A stretch of DNA of 40,426 bases from Collinsella sp. Its GTDB lineage: Bacteria; Actinomycetota; Coriobacteriia; Coriobacteriales; Coriobacteriaceae. The notes under the pieces were generated by a model. The model saw only the letters and a list, made by a program, of their open reading frames with translations, was not told the DNA's origin and searched no databases. Every line of letters begins with the position of its first letter. The first letter of the stretch is position 1. The DNA lies in contig DXMJ01000016.1 in the NCBI GenBank assembly GCA_019414265.1, forward strand, positions 1-40,426, read 5' to 3'. Positions 7,572-15,512 of this stretch are shown here, piece by piece. Both the position numbers and the translations under genes were made by a program.

Positions 7572-8927
7572 ATGAGCTACACGCAGAAAGTTCTCGACGA
7601 GCTCAAGGCCCGCTATCCCGAGCAGCCTGAGTTCATCCAGGCCGCGACCGAGATCCTCGGCACCATCCAGCCGGCGCTCGACGCCCATCCCGAGTACGAG
7701 GAGGCCGCCCTGCTTGAGCGCCTCGTCGAGCCCGAGCGCATCGTTATGTTCCGTGTCCCCTGGGTCGATGACCAGGGCAAGGTTCAGGTCAACCGCGGCT
7801 ATCGTGTCGAGTTCAACTCTGCCATTGGACCCTACAAGGGCGGCCTGCGCTTTAACCCGACGGTCACCCTGGGCATGCTCAAGTTCCTGGGCCTGGAGCA
7901 GATCCTCAAGAACAGCCTGACCACCCTTCCCATGGGCGGCGGCAAGGGCGGCTCCGACTTTGACCCCAAGGGCAAGTCCAACAACGAGATCATGCACTTC
8001 TGCCAGTCCTTCATGACCGAGCTCTATCGCCACATCGGCCCCAACACCGACGTTCCCGCCGGCGACCTGGGCGTTGGCGGCCGTGAGGTTGCCTACATGT
8101 TCGGTCAGTACAAGCGCCTGACCAACGAGTGGACTGGCGTCCTCACCGGCAAGGGCCTCTCCTTTGGCGGCTCGCTCGCCCGTACCGAGGCCACCGGCTA
8201 CGGTCTGGTCTACTTTGTGGACGAGTACCTCAAGAGCCGCGGCGACTCCTTCGAGGGCAAGAACGTCGTCGTTCACGGCTCCGGCAACGTCGCCATCTAC
8301 GCCGTCCAGAAGGTCTCCCAGCTCGGCGGCAAGGTGCTCGCCTGCTCCGATACTCACGGCTGGGTCGAGGATCCCGACGGCATCGACTACACCGTGCTCG
8401 AGCATGTCTACAACAAGAAGCGCTCCGGCCACGACAAGGGCGTCACGCTCGCTATGTACGTCGACGAGAAGCCTAATGCCACGTGGCACGAGGGCGACGG
8501 CCGCGGCGTGTGGCAGCTTCCCTGCGACATCGCGCTGCCATGCGCTCGCGAGAACACGCTGCTGCTCGAGGATGCCCAGGCACTCGTCGCCAACGGTTGC
8601 AAGGTGGTCGGCGAGGGCGCGAACATGCCCACGACCATCGAGGCCACGACCCACTTCCAGGAGAACGGTGTCGCCTTTATGCCCGGCAAGGCTGCCAACG
8701 CCGGCGGCGTGCTCGTGTCCGGCCTGGAGATGAGCCAGAACGCCGAGCACCTGTCCTGGACCTTCGAGGAGGTCGACGGCAAGCTCGAGCAGCTCATGCG
8801 CGGCATGTTCCACAATGTGGACGACACCGCCAAGGAGTACGGCGAGGAGGGCAACTTTGTCATGGGCGCAAACATCGCCGGCTTCCTGAAGGTCGCCGAT
8901 GCCATGCTCGCCCAGGGTGTCTGCTAA
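7572..8927 (+). CDS. gdhA: NADP-type glutamate dehydrogenase
   Basis: This 451-residue hexameric enzyme forms glutamate from 2-oxoglutarate and ammonium in the cytoplasm. Its length is that of the bacterial NADP-dependent group (about 445-450). Characteristic segments are GPYKGGLRFNPTVTLGMLKF near residue 90, LPMGGGKGGSDFDPKGKS with the catalytic-site lysine, and NTDVPAGDLGVGGREVAYMF. The Rossmann domain includes VVHGSGNVAIYAVQK near residue 240. The ATG at 7572 has GGAGG (7563-7567) five nt upstream; an in-frame ATG at 7524 lies inside the leader hairpin and is rejected. A terminator follows at 8952, so it is a single-gene unit. NADP preference is inferred from family length and sequence. 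Confidence 0.96.
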   Translation: MSYTQKVLDELKARYPEQPEFIQAATEILGTIQPALDAHPEYEEAALLERLVEPERIVMFRVPWVDDQGKVQVNRGYRVEFNSAIGPYKGGLRFNPTVTLGMLKFLGLEQILKNSLTTLPMGGGKGGSDFDPKGKSNNEIMHFCQSFMTELYRHIGPNTDVPAGDLGVGGREVAYMFGQYKRLTNEWTGVLTGKGLSFGGSLARTEATGYGLVYFVDEYLKSRGDSFEGKNVVVHGSGNVAIYAVQKVSQLGGKVLACSDTHGWVEDPDGIDYTVLEHVYNKKRSGHDKGVTLAMYVDEKPNATWHEGDGRGVWQLPCDIALPCARENTLLLEDAQALVANGCKVVGEGANMPTTIEATTHFQENGVAFMPGKAANAGGVLVSGLEMSQNAEHLSWTFEEVDGKLEQLMRGMFHNVDDTAKEYGEEGNFVMGANIAGFLKVADAMLAQGVC

Positions 8928-8951
8928 ATCTTCGCTTGACATAGCATTGAT

Positions 8952-8987
8952 AAGGCTCCCAGTCATCTTGGCTGGGAGCCTTTTTTG
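8952..8987 (+). terminator. gdhA terminator
   Basis: AAGGCTCCCAG (8952-8962) pairs with CTGGGAGCCTT (8972-8982), a perfect 11-bp stem with a 9-nt loop, running into TTTTTT (8981-8986). Confidence 0.95.
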
Positions 8988-9081
8988 ATCCGCATGCGAC
9001 GGAGGAAAACGGTTCATTTTGTCCCGACACGAGCTATGCCCCCTCGTTTGGTACACTTAAAAGTACTGGACAAGTGAAGAG

Positions 9082-9996
9082 ATGGGGGAGAACGTGCTCA
9101 AGTTCGGTACCTACGTCCGTGTTGGAAACGCGGCCGAAGCCTATGAGCTCTTACAGAAGAACCGCAATAACAAGATTGTGGGCGGTGGCATTTGGATGCG
9201 CCTGGGTTCGCGTCGCGTCGCGACGGCGATTGACCTTTCGGCCTGCGGACTCGATCAGATCGAGGAGACCGAGACCGAGTTTCGCATCGGTGCCATGTGC
9301 ACCCTGCGCCAGCTCGAGCGCCATGCCGGGCTCAACGCGCTTGTCAACAATGTCTTTGAGTTCGCCGTCCACGACATCGTGGGTGTGCAGCTGCGCAATA
9401 CCGCTACGGTGGGCGGCAGCATCTACGGCCGCTTTGGCTTCTCGGACGTGCTCTCGGCTTTCCTGGCGCTCGATTCCTATGTTGAGCTGACGGGCGCCGG
9501 TCGCGTGCCGCTCGCGGAGTTCGTGGACATGGGCTACGTACGTGACGTGATCGAGCATGTCGTGGTCGTCAAGCACGATTACCGCGCGAGCTATGAGGCC
9601 GTGCGCAAGGCCGCGACCGACTTCCCCTCCTTAAACGTCACCGCCGCCTGGTGGGACAACAGCTGGCACGTCACCGTGGGCGCCCGCCCGCTGCGCGCTA
9701 CCTTGCTGCAGGGCGAGGCATGTGGCCTTTCCAGCGAGCAGCCTTCCGAGGACGAGCTTCGCGCCCTTGCTGCATCCGTGCGTGCCCTGAGCTACGGAAC
9801 CAACCTGTGGGGCTCGGTCGAGTACCGCCGTCGCATCTCGGCACCGCTCGCCGTCCAGGCCGTGCGTCGTGCCGCCGGCATCGAGCTTTCTGCCGCGCTT
9901 GCCCGCGAGCTCGAGACCGTGCAGATTCCTAAGTTTGCCACGGACGAGTATTCCTGCCGCCGCGTGCCCGGCGTCGATTCTAGCGAGGTGCGCTAA
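9082..9996 (+). CDS. Molybdenum hydroxylase FAD-binding subunit (YgfM-like)
   Basis: This is the FAD subunit of a xanthine dehydrogenase-family complex; it passes electrons from the Fe-S clusters to an acceptor. The 304-residue product has the PCMH-type FAD pattern: NKIVGGGIWMRLG near residue 33, then VGVQLRNTATVGGSIYGR near residue 100, and a CO-dehydrogenase flavoprotein C-terminal domain with LWGSVEYRRRIS. The last motif resembles E. coli YgfM (LRGSVAYKRYI, from memory). The start is uncertain: ATG 9082 has GAAGAG directly upstream, while GTG 9094 has GGGGGAG only three nt away. The stop overlaps the next ATG by one base (TAATG), so the two subunits are coupled. The substrate is not readable. 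Confidence 0.9.
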   Translation: MGENVLKFGTYVRVGNAAEAYELLQKNRNNKIVGGGIWMRLGSRRVATAIDLSACGLDQIEETETEFRIGAMCTLRQLERHAGLNALVNNVFEFAVHDIVGVQLRNTATVGGSIYGRFGFSDVLSAFLALDSYVELTGAGRVPLAEFVDMGYVRDVIEHVVVVKHDYRASYEAVRKAATDFPSLNVTAAWWDNSWHVTVGARPLRATLLQGEACGLSSEQPSEDELRALAASVRALSYGTNLWGSVEYRRRISAPLAVQAVRRAAGIELSAALARELETVQIPKFATDEYSCRRVPGVDSSEVR

Positions 9997-12827
9997 TGGC
10001 TACCAAACTCATCGATCTTTCCTTTACGCTCAACGGCCGTAAGGTCAAGGTTCAGATTGCCCCCGACACTATGCTCTTTGCGCTGCTGCGCGAGCAGGGC
10101 TGTGCGTCGGTGCGCTGCGCCTGCGAGACCACCAACTGCGGCCTGTGCACGGTGTGGCTCGACGGCGACCCGGTGCTGAGCTGCTCGGTTCCCGCCGCCC
10201 GCGTTGAGGGCCACACCATCACCACGCTCGAGGGTCTCAAGGCCGAGTCCGAGGCGCTTGCCCGCGCGATGGCTGCCGAAGGCGCCGAGCAGTGCGGTTT
10301 TTGCGCCCCCGGCCTCATCATGAACGTGCTGGCGCTCGCCCGCGCTGCCAAGGAGGACCCGAGCCTCGTCGCCACGCGCGAGGAGCTCTCGCGCCAGCTG
10401 GCCGGCAACCTCTGCCGCTGCAGCGGCTACGAGAGCCAGCTGCGCGCCATCGTCCGCTTTCTCAACGAGTCCGGCGTGCAGGTGGGCTTTGAGATGCCCG
10501 AGCTGCCCGTCAACGACACCAGCTGCGACGGCGTCGCGTACAAGCAGATTACCCACAAGCAGCCCAAGAAGGACTCGAAGGCGCTGCTCGAGGGCCGTCC
10601 CGTCTACACGGGCGATATGGTGCCCGCCGGGGCCCTGATCGTCAAACTCAAGCGCAGCCCCTATGCCCGCGCCAAGATCCGCTCCATCGATACGTCGCGC
10701 GCCCTGAAGGTGCCCGGCGTCGTGGGCGTCTACACTTACGAGGACGTGCCCAAGCGCCGCTTTACTATCGCCGGTCAGAGCTATCCGCAGCCGAGTCCCT
10801 ACGACCGCCTGATTCTCGAGAACCTTGTGCGCTACCAAAACGAGGAGGTGGCGATTGTCGCCGCCGAGACCGAGGAGGCCGCCGACAAGGCGCTCAAGCT
10901 CATCAAGGTCGACTACGAGGTGCTCGAGCCCCTGCTCGACTTTACCCAGGCACTCGATAACGACATCGTGGTCCACCCCGAGGGCGACGTGACCTTTATG
11001 TTCCCGCAGGGCGGCGACGTGCCCCGCAACCTGGTGTGCAGCGGTACCAGCGACTTTGGCGACCTGGACGAGGCATTCGCCCAGAGCGACATCGTCTTTG
11101 AGCGCACCTACACCAGCCAGGCCACGCAGACCGCGCCCATGGAGACCTTCCGCGCCTTCGCGACGACCGACGCGTTCGGGCGCATCTCGGTGACCACCTC
11201 CACACAGGTGCCTTTCCACGTGCGCCGCATGGTCGCGCAGTCGCTTGATATTCCGCAGTCGCAGGTGCAAGTCATTAAGCCGCGCATCGGTGGCGGCTTT
11301 GGCTCCAAGCAGACGGGTTGCTGCGAGATCTTCGTGGCGTTTGTCACCCAGCAGACCGGCCGTCCGAGCTACTGCTGCTACACCCGCGAGGAGACCATCA
11401 CCGCGGGCAATTCGCGCCACCAGATGCAGATGACCGTCAAGCTGGGCGCCATGAACGACGGCACCATCACGGCCATCGATCTGCATACGCTGTCCAACGC
11501 CGGAGCGTACGGCGAGCACGCTACCACGACGATCGGCCTTTCGGGCCACAAGAGCCTGCCCATCTACAACCACGTGAAGGCGAGCCGCTTTAGCTGGGAC
11601 GCCGTCTACACCAATACCAACCGTGGCGGCGCGTATCGCGGCTACGGTGCCACCCAGGGCCAGTTTGCCGTGGAGAGCGCCGTCAACGAGCTCGCCGATA
11701 TGCTGCACATGGACCCCGCCGACCTGCGCCTTAAGAACATCGTGCGCGAGGGCGAGGTCATGCCGCAGTACTACAACGAGAAGCTCAACGCCTGCGCGCT
11801 CGACCGCTGCCTGCTGCGCGCGATGGACATGATCGGCTGGCGCGACAAGCCGCTAGCCGTCGACCTGGGCGACCGCGTGCGCGCCCTTGGCTGCGCGCTC
11901 ACCATGCAGGGCTCGGGCATCTCCAACGTGGACATCGCCGGCATCGACATGCGCTTGGAAGAGGACGGCTTCATTACCATCGGTACCGGCGCCACCGATA
12001 ACGGCATGGGCGTCGACACGATCCTGGCGCAGATTGCCGCCGAGGAGCTGGGCGTTGAGAGCTCGCTCATTGTGGTGCGCGGCGTGGACACCGACGTGTC
12101 GCCGTTCGATGCCGGCTCGTACGCGAGCTCGGGCACGTACGTGACGGGCCTGGCAGCCAAGAACGCCGCGACCGAGCTGCGCGAGAAGATCTGCGCCAAG
12201 GCCGCCCAGATGTGGGATGTGGACGCCGCCGACGTGGTCTTCGATGGCCAGTACGTGCGCCTGTCCGACGAGCGCGCCGCGCGCGAGCAGAACCGCTACC
12301 TCACGCTGCGCGATTTTGCCAATCTGTGCGTCAAGAACATCGCGGGCGGCGACGCGCTCACCTCGCATGCCTCTGCCTGCCTGCCCGTTTCGCCTCCGCC
12401 GTTTATGGCCGGCATTGCCGAGGTCGAGGTCGACAAGGCCACCGGCAAGGTGACTGTGGTGGACTATGCGGCGGCTGTGGACTGCGGCACCGTGATCAAC
12501 GAGGCGCTCGCGCGCGTTCAGGCCGAGGGCGGCATTGCCCAGGGCATCGGTCACGCACTCTACGAGATCGTCGAGCACGATGACCGCGGTCGTCTGCGCA
12601 CCGGCAACTTTATGAGCTACAAGCTGCCCACGCGCCTGGATATCGGCAGCATTCGCGTGGCCTTTGAGCCGAGCTACGAGCCGACGGGCCCGTTTGGCGC
12701 CAAGTCGATCGGCGAGGTCGTCATCAACACGCCGCTCGCCGCCGTGGCCTCGGCCGTCGCACACGCCACCGGACACCAGGTGCGCTCGCTGCCCATCACG
12801 CCCGAGAAGGCCCTGCTGGGGGAGTAG
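9996..12827 (+). CDS. Fused [2Fe-2S]/molybdopterin hydroxylase subunit, XdhD-like
   Basis: This 943-residue protein joins the small Fe-S subunit to the large catalytic subunit of the xanthine oxidase family. The plant-type [2Fe-2S] cluster uses C43, C48, C51 and C63; the second cluster uses C100, C103, C140 and C142 (CGFCAPG and CRCSGY). The molybdopterin part has GGGFGSK near residue 431, RGGAYRGYGATQGQFAVES near 545, and FGAKSIGE with the catalytic glutamate at about 907. Length and fusion match the E. coli XdhD/YgfN type, for which comparative genomics suggests a selenium-bearing Mo centre. A substrate such as a purine or other N-heterocycle is possible but unproven. It forms a two-gene operon with the FAD subunit. 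The nearby sel genes and desulfurase-like gene fit selenium dependence, although this selenium is a cofactor ligand, not selenocysteine. Confidence 0.93.
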   Translation: MATKLIDLSFTLNGRKVKVQIAPDTMLFALLREQGCASVRCACETTNCGLCTVWLDGDPVLSCSVPAARVEGHTITTLEGLKAESEALARAMAAEGAEQCGFCAPGLIMNVLALARAAKEDPSLVATREELSRQLAGNLCRCSGYESQLRAIVRFLNESGVQVGFEMPELPVNDTSCDGVAYKQITHKQPKKDSKALLEGRPVYTGDMVPAGALIVKLKRSPYARAKIRSIDTSRALKVPGVVGVYTYEDVPKRRFTIAGQSYPQPSPYDRLILENLVRYQNEEVAIVAAETEEAADKALKLIKVDYEVLEPLLDFTQALDNDIVVHPEGDVTFMFPQGGDVPRNLVCSGTSDFGDLDEAFAQSDIVFERTYTSQATQTAPMETFRAFATTDAFGRISVTTSTQVPFHVRRMVAQSLDIPQSQVQVIKPRIGGGFGSKQTGCCEIFVAFVTQQTGRPSYCCYTREETITAGNSRHQMQMTVKLGAMNDGTITAIDLHTLSNAGAYGEHATTTIGLSGHKSLPIYNHVKASRFSWDAVYTNTNRGGAYRGYGATQGQFAVESAVNELADMLHMDPADLRLKNIVREGEVMPQYYNEKLNACALDRCLLRAMDMIGWRDKPLAVDLGDRVRALGCALTMQGSGISNVDIAGIDMRLEEDGFITIGTGATDNGMGVDTILAQIAAEELGVESSLIVVRGVDTDVSPFDAGSYASSGTYVTGLAAKNAATELREKICAKAAQMWDVDAADVVFDGQYVRLSDERAAREQNRYLTLRDFANLCVKNIAGGDALTSHASACLPVSPPPFMAGIAEVEVDKATGKVTVVDYAAAVDCGTVINEALARVQAEGGIAQGIGHALYEIVEHDDRGRLRTGNFMSYKLPTRLDIGSIRVAFEPSYEPTGPFGAKSIGEVVINTPLAAVASAVAHATGHQVRSLPITPEKALLGE

Positions 12828-12864
12828 GCGAGGAGGCGCTGTACCCGCTCATTGCCTAGCCCGG

Positions 12865-13034
12865 GGAAACTGCAGCCCACTTTTCAACTGAATTGTGGGC
12901 TGCAGTTTCCGTTTGAGGGCCTTGGCGGAAAGTGCATCCCGGAATAGGGGCTCAAAACGGGTTGCAGTTTCCGGTTGATGGCTATAGCGGAAATTGCATC
13001 CCATTCCGAGGCCCCAAACCGGGACACGCTTTCC
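12865..13034. repeat. Tandem palindrome array A: three 46-nt units, 16-nt spacers
   Basis: The units are 12865-12910, 12927-12972 and 12989-13034, each exactly 46 nt and separated by spacers of exactly 16 nt (period 62). Each begins with GGAAA-x-TGCA-type sequence and ends with its inverse. Unit 1 is a perfect 16-bp stem (GGAAACTGCAGCCCAC); unit 2 matches at 13 of 15 positions and unit 3 at about 10 of 14. The spacers are also related (GTTTGAGGGCCTTGGC, GGTTGATGGCTATAGC), and a similar 16 nt follows unit 3. There is no open reading frame and no T tract. Confidence 0.9.
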
Positions 13035-13066
13035 GGCGCATGGCCAGCACCGCCTGACTGCCGGGT

Positions 13067-13149
13067 CCCATCGAAGTTGCGGTGGAATAGGGACTGTTTT
13101 GGAGGACTGGAGCCCCAAACAGTCCCTATTCCACCGCAACTTCGATGGG
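13067..13149. repeat. Perfect 33-bp palindromic element, family 2, copy 1
   Basis: The arms 13067-13099 and 13117-13149 are exact inverted repeats of 33 nt around a 17-nt loop, with shared core GTTGCGGTGGAATAGGGACT. A related copy is at 21586-21669. It lies between array A and tRNA-Leu and may act as a bidirectional terminator or be a REP-like mobile element. Confidence 0.92.
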
Positions 13150-13254
13150 GCGGCGGGGGATCCGATGCGTACTCGTGGTGAGGTCGTGAGCCTGTAAAAG
13201 GTGTGCGTGCGCTTGCCGCTCGTATCTGCTATCATTCCTAGTCTGTGCGCTCAT

Positions 13255-13338
13255 GCGGGCGTGGCGGAATTGGTAGACGCGCCAGATTTAGGTTCTGGTG
13301 GGATTCCCGTGAAGGTTCGAGTCCTTTCGCCCGCACCA
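13255..13338 (+). tRNA. tRNA-Leu (anticodon TAG)
   Basis: This 84-nt class II tRNA has acceptor GCGGGCG (13255-13261) pairing with CGCCCGC (13328-13334). The anticodon stem CCAGA/TCTGG encloses TTTAGGT with anticodon TAG, a long variable arm follows, the T loop is GGTTCGAGTCC, and CCA is encoded. An extended -10-like TGCTATCAT lies about 20 nt upstream, without a convincing -35. Confidence 0.96.
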
Positions 13339-13428
13339 ACGCACCCGCGTCGGTTTATGCCCTCGCGACGCTTGTTGCATAAAGGTACCAGCACCTCAGA
13401 TAAGCTGGGCAGTATGAGGAGGAACGTG

Positions 13429-14727
13429 TTGAACATCACCGCTTCTGACGTCAAGGACGCCAAGCTCACCGCTACGGTCACCATCCCGGCCGCCGACGTC
13501 GACGCCGCGATCAAGAAGGCCTACAAGGAGACCGCCAAGAAGTACCGCTTCCCGGGCTTCCGCGCCGGTAAGGCCCCCCGTCCGGTCATCGACTCCGCTC
13601 TTGGCGCCGAGGCTACCCTCGCTCAGGCCACCAACGACCTGATCGCCGCCAACGAGCCCGCCGTGCTCAACGAGCTGGACATCGTCCCCACCAAGAGCGG
13701 TGACTACAAGGAGCTCGACCTCGCCAAGGATCACGAGGACTACACCTACACCGTCGAGTTCTCCCTGCGTCCCGCCGCTGAGCTCTCCTCCTTCGACGCT
13801 GTCGAGATCGAGATGCCCCCTGCGGAGGTCACCGAGTCCGAGATCAACAACCAGGTCGAGATGCTCCTCAACTACCGTGCTACCTTCGAGGACGTCGAGG
13901 GTCGCGCCGTCGAGGCCGAGGACTACGTTACCGTCGACCTCAAGGCCGTCGAGAACGCCGACAACTTCGCCGCCGAGGGCCGCATGCTCATCGCCGGTAG
14001 CGACAGCAACCCCAAGGAGTTCAACGAGGCCCTGATTGGCGCCAACGTTGACGACGTCAAGACCGTCACCTGGACCGACGAGGTCGAGGAGGGCGAGGAG
14101 GCCGAGACCCACACCGTCGAGGTCACCGTCAAGGGCATCAAGGTCCGCAACACCCCCGAGCTCACCGACGAGCTCGTCAAGTCCGACTTTGGCTTCGACA
14201 GCATCGACGCCATGCGCGACGCCATCAAGATCGAGATCGAGCAGGACAAGGCTTCCCGCCTCCCGGCCGAGAAGGAGAACCGTTGCGTCTCCGCTCTCGC
14301 CGAGCGCCTGCAGCTCGACGAGATGGACGCCGACTACGAGCAGTCCGTCTTTGAGGAGCTTGGCCAGAACTTCCTGTCCAACCTCGCTGCCCGCGGCATG
14401 ACGCTGGACACCTGGCTGCCCGCTTCCGGCCTGACCATGGAGCAGTTCATCGGCGACCTGCACAAGCAGGCCAACGACGTTGCCCGTGAGTCCCTGGCCC
14501 TCGACGCCCTCGCCCGCGAGCTCAAGATCGAGGTCACCGAGGACGACATTAACGCCGAGTTCGAGAAGGCCGGCGTCAAGGATGTCGAGGCTTCCAAGGC
14601 CGAGTTCATCGCCGACGGTCGCATGCCTGCCGTCCGCGAGTCCATCCGTCGCTCCAAGGCCGTCGACCACCTGGTCGAGAACGCCAAGGTGACCGAGGTC
14701 GACGAGACCGCCAAGGACGCCGAGTAA
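13429..14727 (+). CDS. tig: Trigger factor
   Basis: Trigger factor is the ribosome-bound chaperone and prolyl isomerase that meets nascent chains at the exit tunnel. The 432-residue product has the N-terminal ribosome-docking loop FPGFRAGKAPRPVID (about residues 40-55), a central FKBP-like domain (about 155-245) and a helical C-terminal substrate arm. It is strongly acidic, as expected. AGGAGG (13417-13422) precedes three possible starts: TTG 13429 at six nt (chosen; gives the usual N-terminus MNITASD), GTG 13426 at three nt, and ATG 13414 in front of the ribosome site. It heads the conserved tig-clpP-clpX order. Codon use is extremely biased, consistent with high expression. Confidence 0.95.
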   Translation: MNITASDVKDAKLTATVTIPAADVDAAIKKAYKETAKKYRFPGFRAGKAPRPVIDSALGAEATLAQATNDLIAANEPAVLNELDIVPTKSGDYKELDLAKDHEDYTYTVEFSLRPAAELSSFDAVEIEMPPAEVTESEINNQVEMLLNYRATFEDVEGRAVEAEDYVTVDLKAVENADNFAAEGRMLIAGSDSNPKEFNEALIGANVDDVKTVTWTDEVEEGEEAETHTVEVTVKGIKVRNTPELTDELVKSDFGFDSIDAMRDAIKIEIEQDKASRLPAEKENRCVSALAERLQLDEMDADYEQSVFEELGQNFLSNLAARGMTLDTWLPASGLTMEQFIGDLHKQANDVARESLALDALARELKIEVTEDDINAEFEKAGVKDVEASKAEFIADGRMPAVRESIRRSKAVDHLVENAKVTEVDETAKDAE

Positions 14728-14803
14728 TTCTCGCCACCTTTACCGCGAGCGCATGGATGCGCCCGTGATGGGGTAAAGTTATAAGCCGGTTATCCGGTTG
14801 CTT

Positions 14804-14848
14804 CGTACGGTGCCAGCCAATGCATAGCATGCGGGCACCGTACGTTTA
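14804..14848 (+). terminator. Hairpin between tig and clpP
   Basis: CGTACGGTGCC (14804-14814) pairs perfectly with GGCACCGTACG (14834-14844); the 19-nt loop contains a smaller GCAT/ATGC repeat. Only a short TTTAT follows, so it may be a weak terminator or an attenuator that lowers clpP expression relative to tig. Confidence 0.6.
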
Positions 14849-14890
14849 TCTAGAACCAATTTGGTCCGCAAGAGAGAAATGGAGATGCGT

Positions 14891-15511
14891 ATGATCGCTA
14901 AGTTCGATTCCGCCCTCGTGCCATACGTTATCGAGCAGACGCCGCGCGGCGAGCGCAGCTACGATATCTATTCGCGCCTGCTCAACGACCGCATCATCTT
15001 CTTGGGCGAGGAGATCAACTCCGTCAGCGCCAACCTGGTCGTTGCCCAGCTGTTGCATCTTGAGAGCCAGGATGCCGAGAAGGATATCTCGCTCTACATC
15101 AATTCGCCCGGCGGCGAGGTCTACTCCGGCCTGGCCATTCTGGACACTATGAACTTCATCAAGCCGCAGGTCTCCACCATCTGCGTGGGCATGGCCGCGT
15201 CCATGGCCGCCGTGCTGCTTTCGGCTGGCGCCAAGGGCAAGCGCTTCTGCCTGCCGCACTCCAAGGTCATGATTCACCAGCCCAGCGGCGGTGCCCAGGG
15301 CCAGCAGACCGAGATCGAGATCGTGGCTGAGGAGATCAAGAAGACCCGCCGCGAGCTCAACCAGATCCTGTCCGATGCCTCGGGCCAGCCCATTGAGAAG
15401 GTCCAGGCCGATACCGAGCGCGACAATTACCTGACCGCCGCCGAGGCCCTCGACTACGGCCTGATCGACCGCATCGTCACCTCGCGCGACTTGGCCGCGA
15501 AGGACGCCTAG
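14891..15511 (+). CDS. clpP: ATP-dependent Clp protease proteolytic subunit
   Basis: ClpP is the barrel-shaped serine peptidase that degrades proteins fed by ClpX or other AAA+ unfoldases. The product is 206 residues. Catalytic residues are visible: Ser about 104 in GMAASMAAVLLSAG, His about 129 in SKVMIHQPSGG, and Asp about 178 in TERDNYLTAAEA. The segment YDIYSRLLNDRIIFLGEEI is typical of the N-terminal domain. ATG 14891 is chosen because GGAG (14881-14884) lies six nt upstream; ATG 14885 and ATG 14879 are in-frame alternatives. clpX follows after one base, so both are made from one message. Confidence 0.97.
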   Translation: MIAKFDSALVPYVIEQTPRGERSYDIYSRLLNDRIIFLGEEINSVSANLVVAQLLHLESQDAEKDISLYINSPGGEVYSGLAILDTMNFIKPQVSTICVGMAASMAAVLLSAGAKGKRFCLPHSKVMIHQPSGGAQGQQTEIEIVAEEIKKTRRELNQILSDASGQPIEKVQADTERDNYLTAAEALDYGLIDRIVTSRDLAAKDA

Positions 15512-15512
15512 G

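Noticed and set aside
9993..11708. Long minus-strand frame opposite the Mo hydroxylase
   Set aside because: It is the GC-rich mirror of a clear coding gene, with histidine- and arginine-rich low-complexity translation and no ribosome site.
9082..12827. Selenocysteine codon inside the Mo hydroxylase
   Set aside because: The frames are continuous with no internal TGA; any selenium would be a cofactor ligand.
13201..13428. Longer N-terminus for trigger factor starting at 13201
   Set aside because: The extension would translate the tRNA-Leu gene; the AGGAGG at 13417 marks the true start region.
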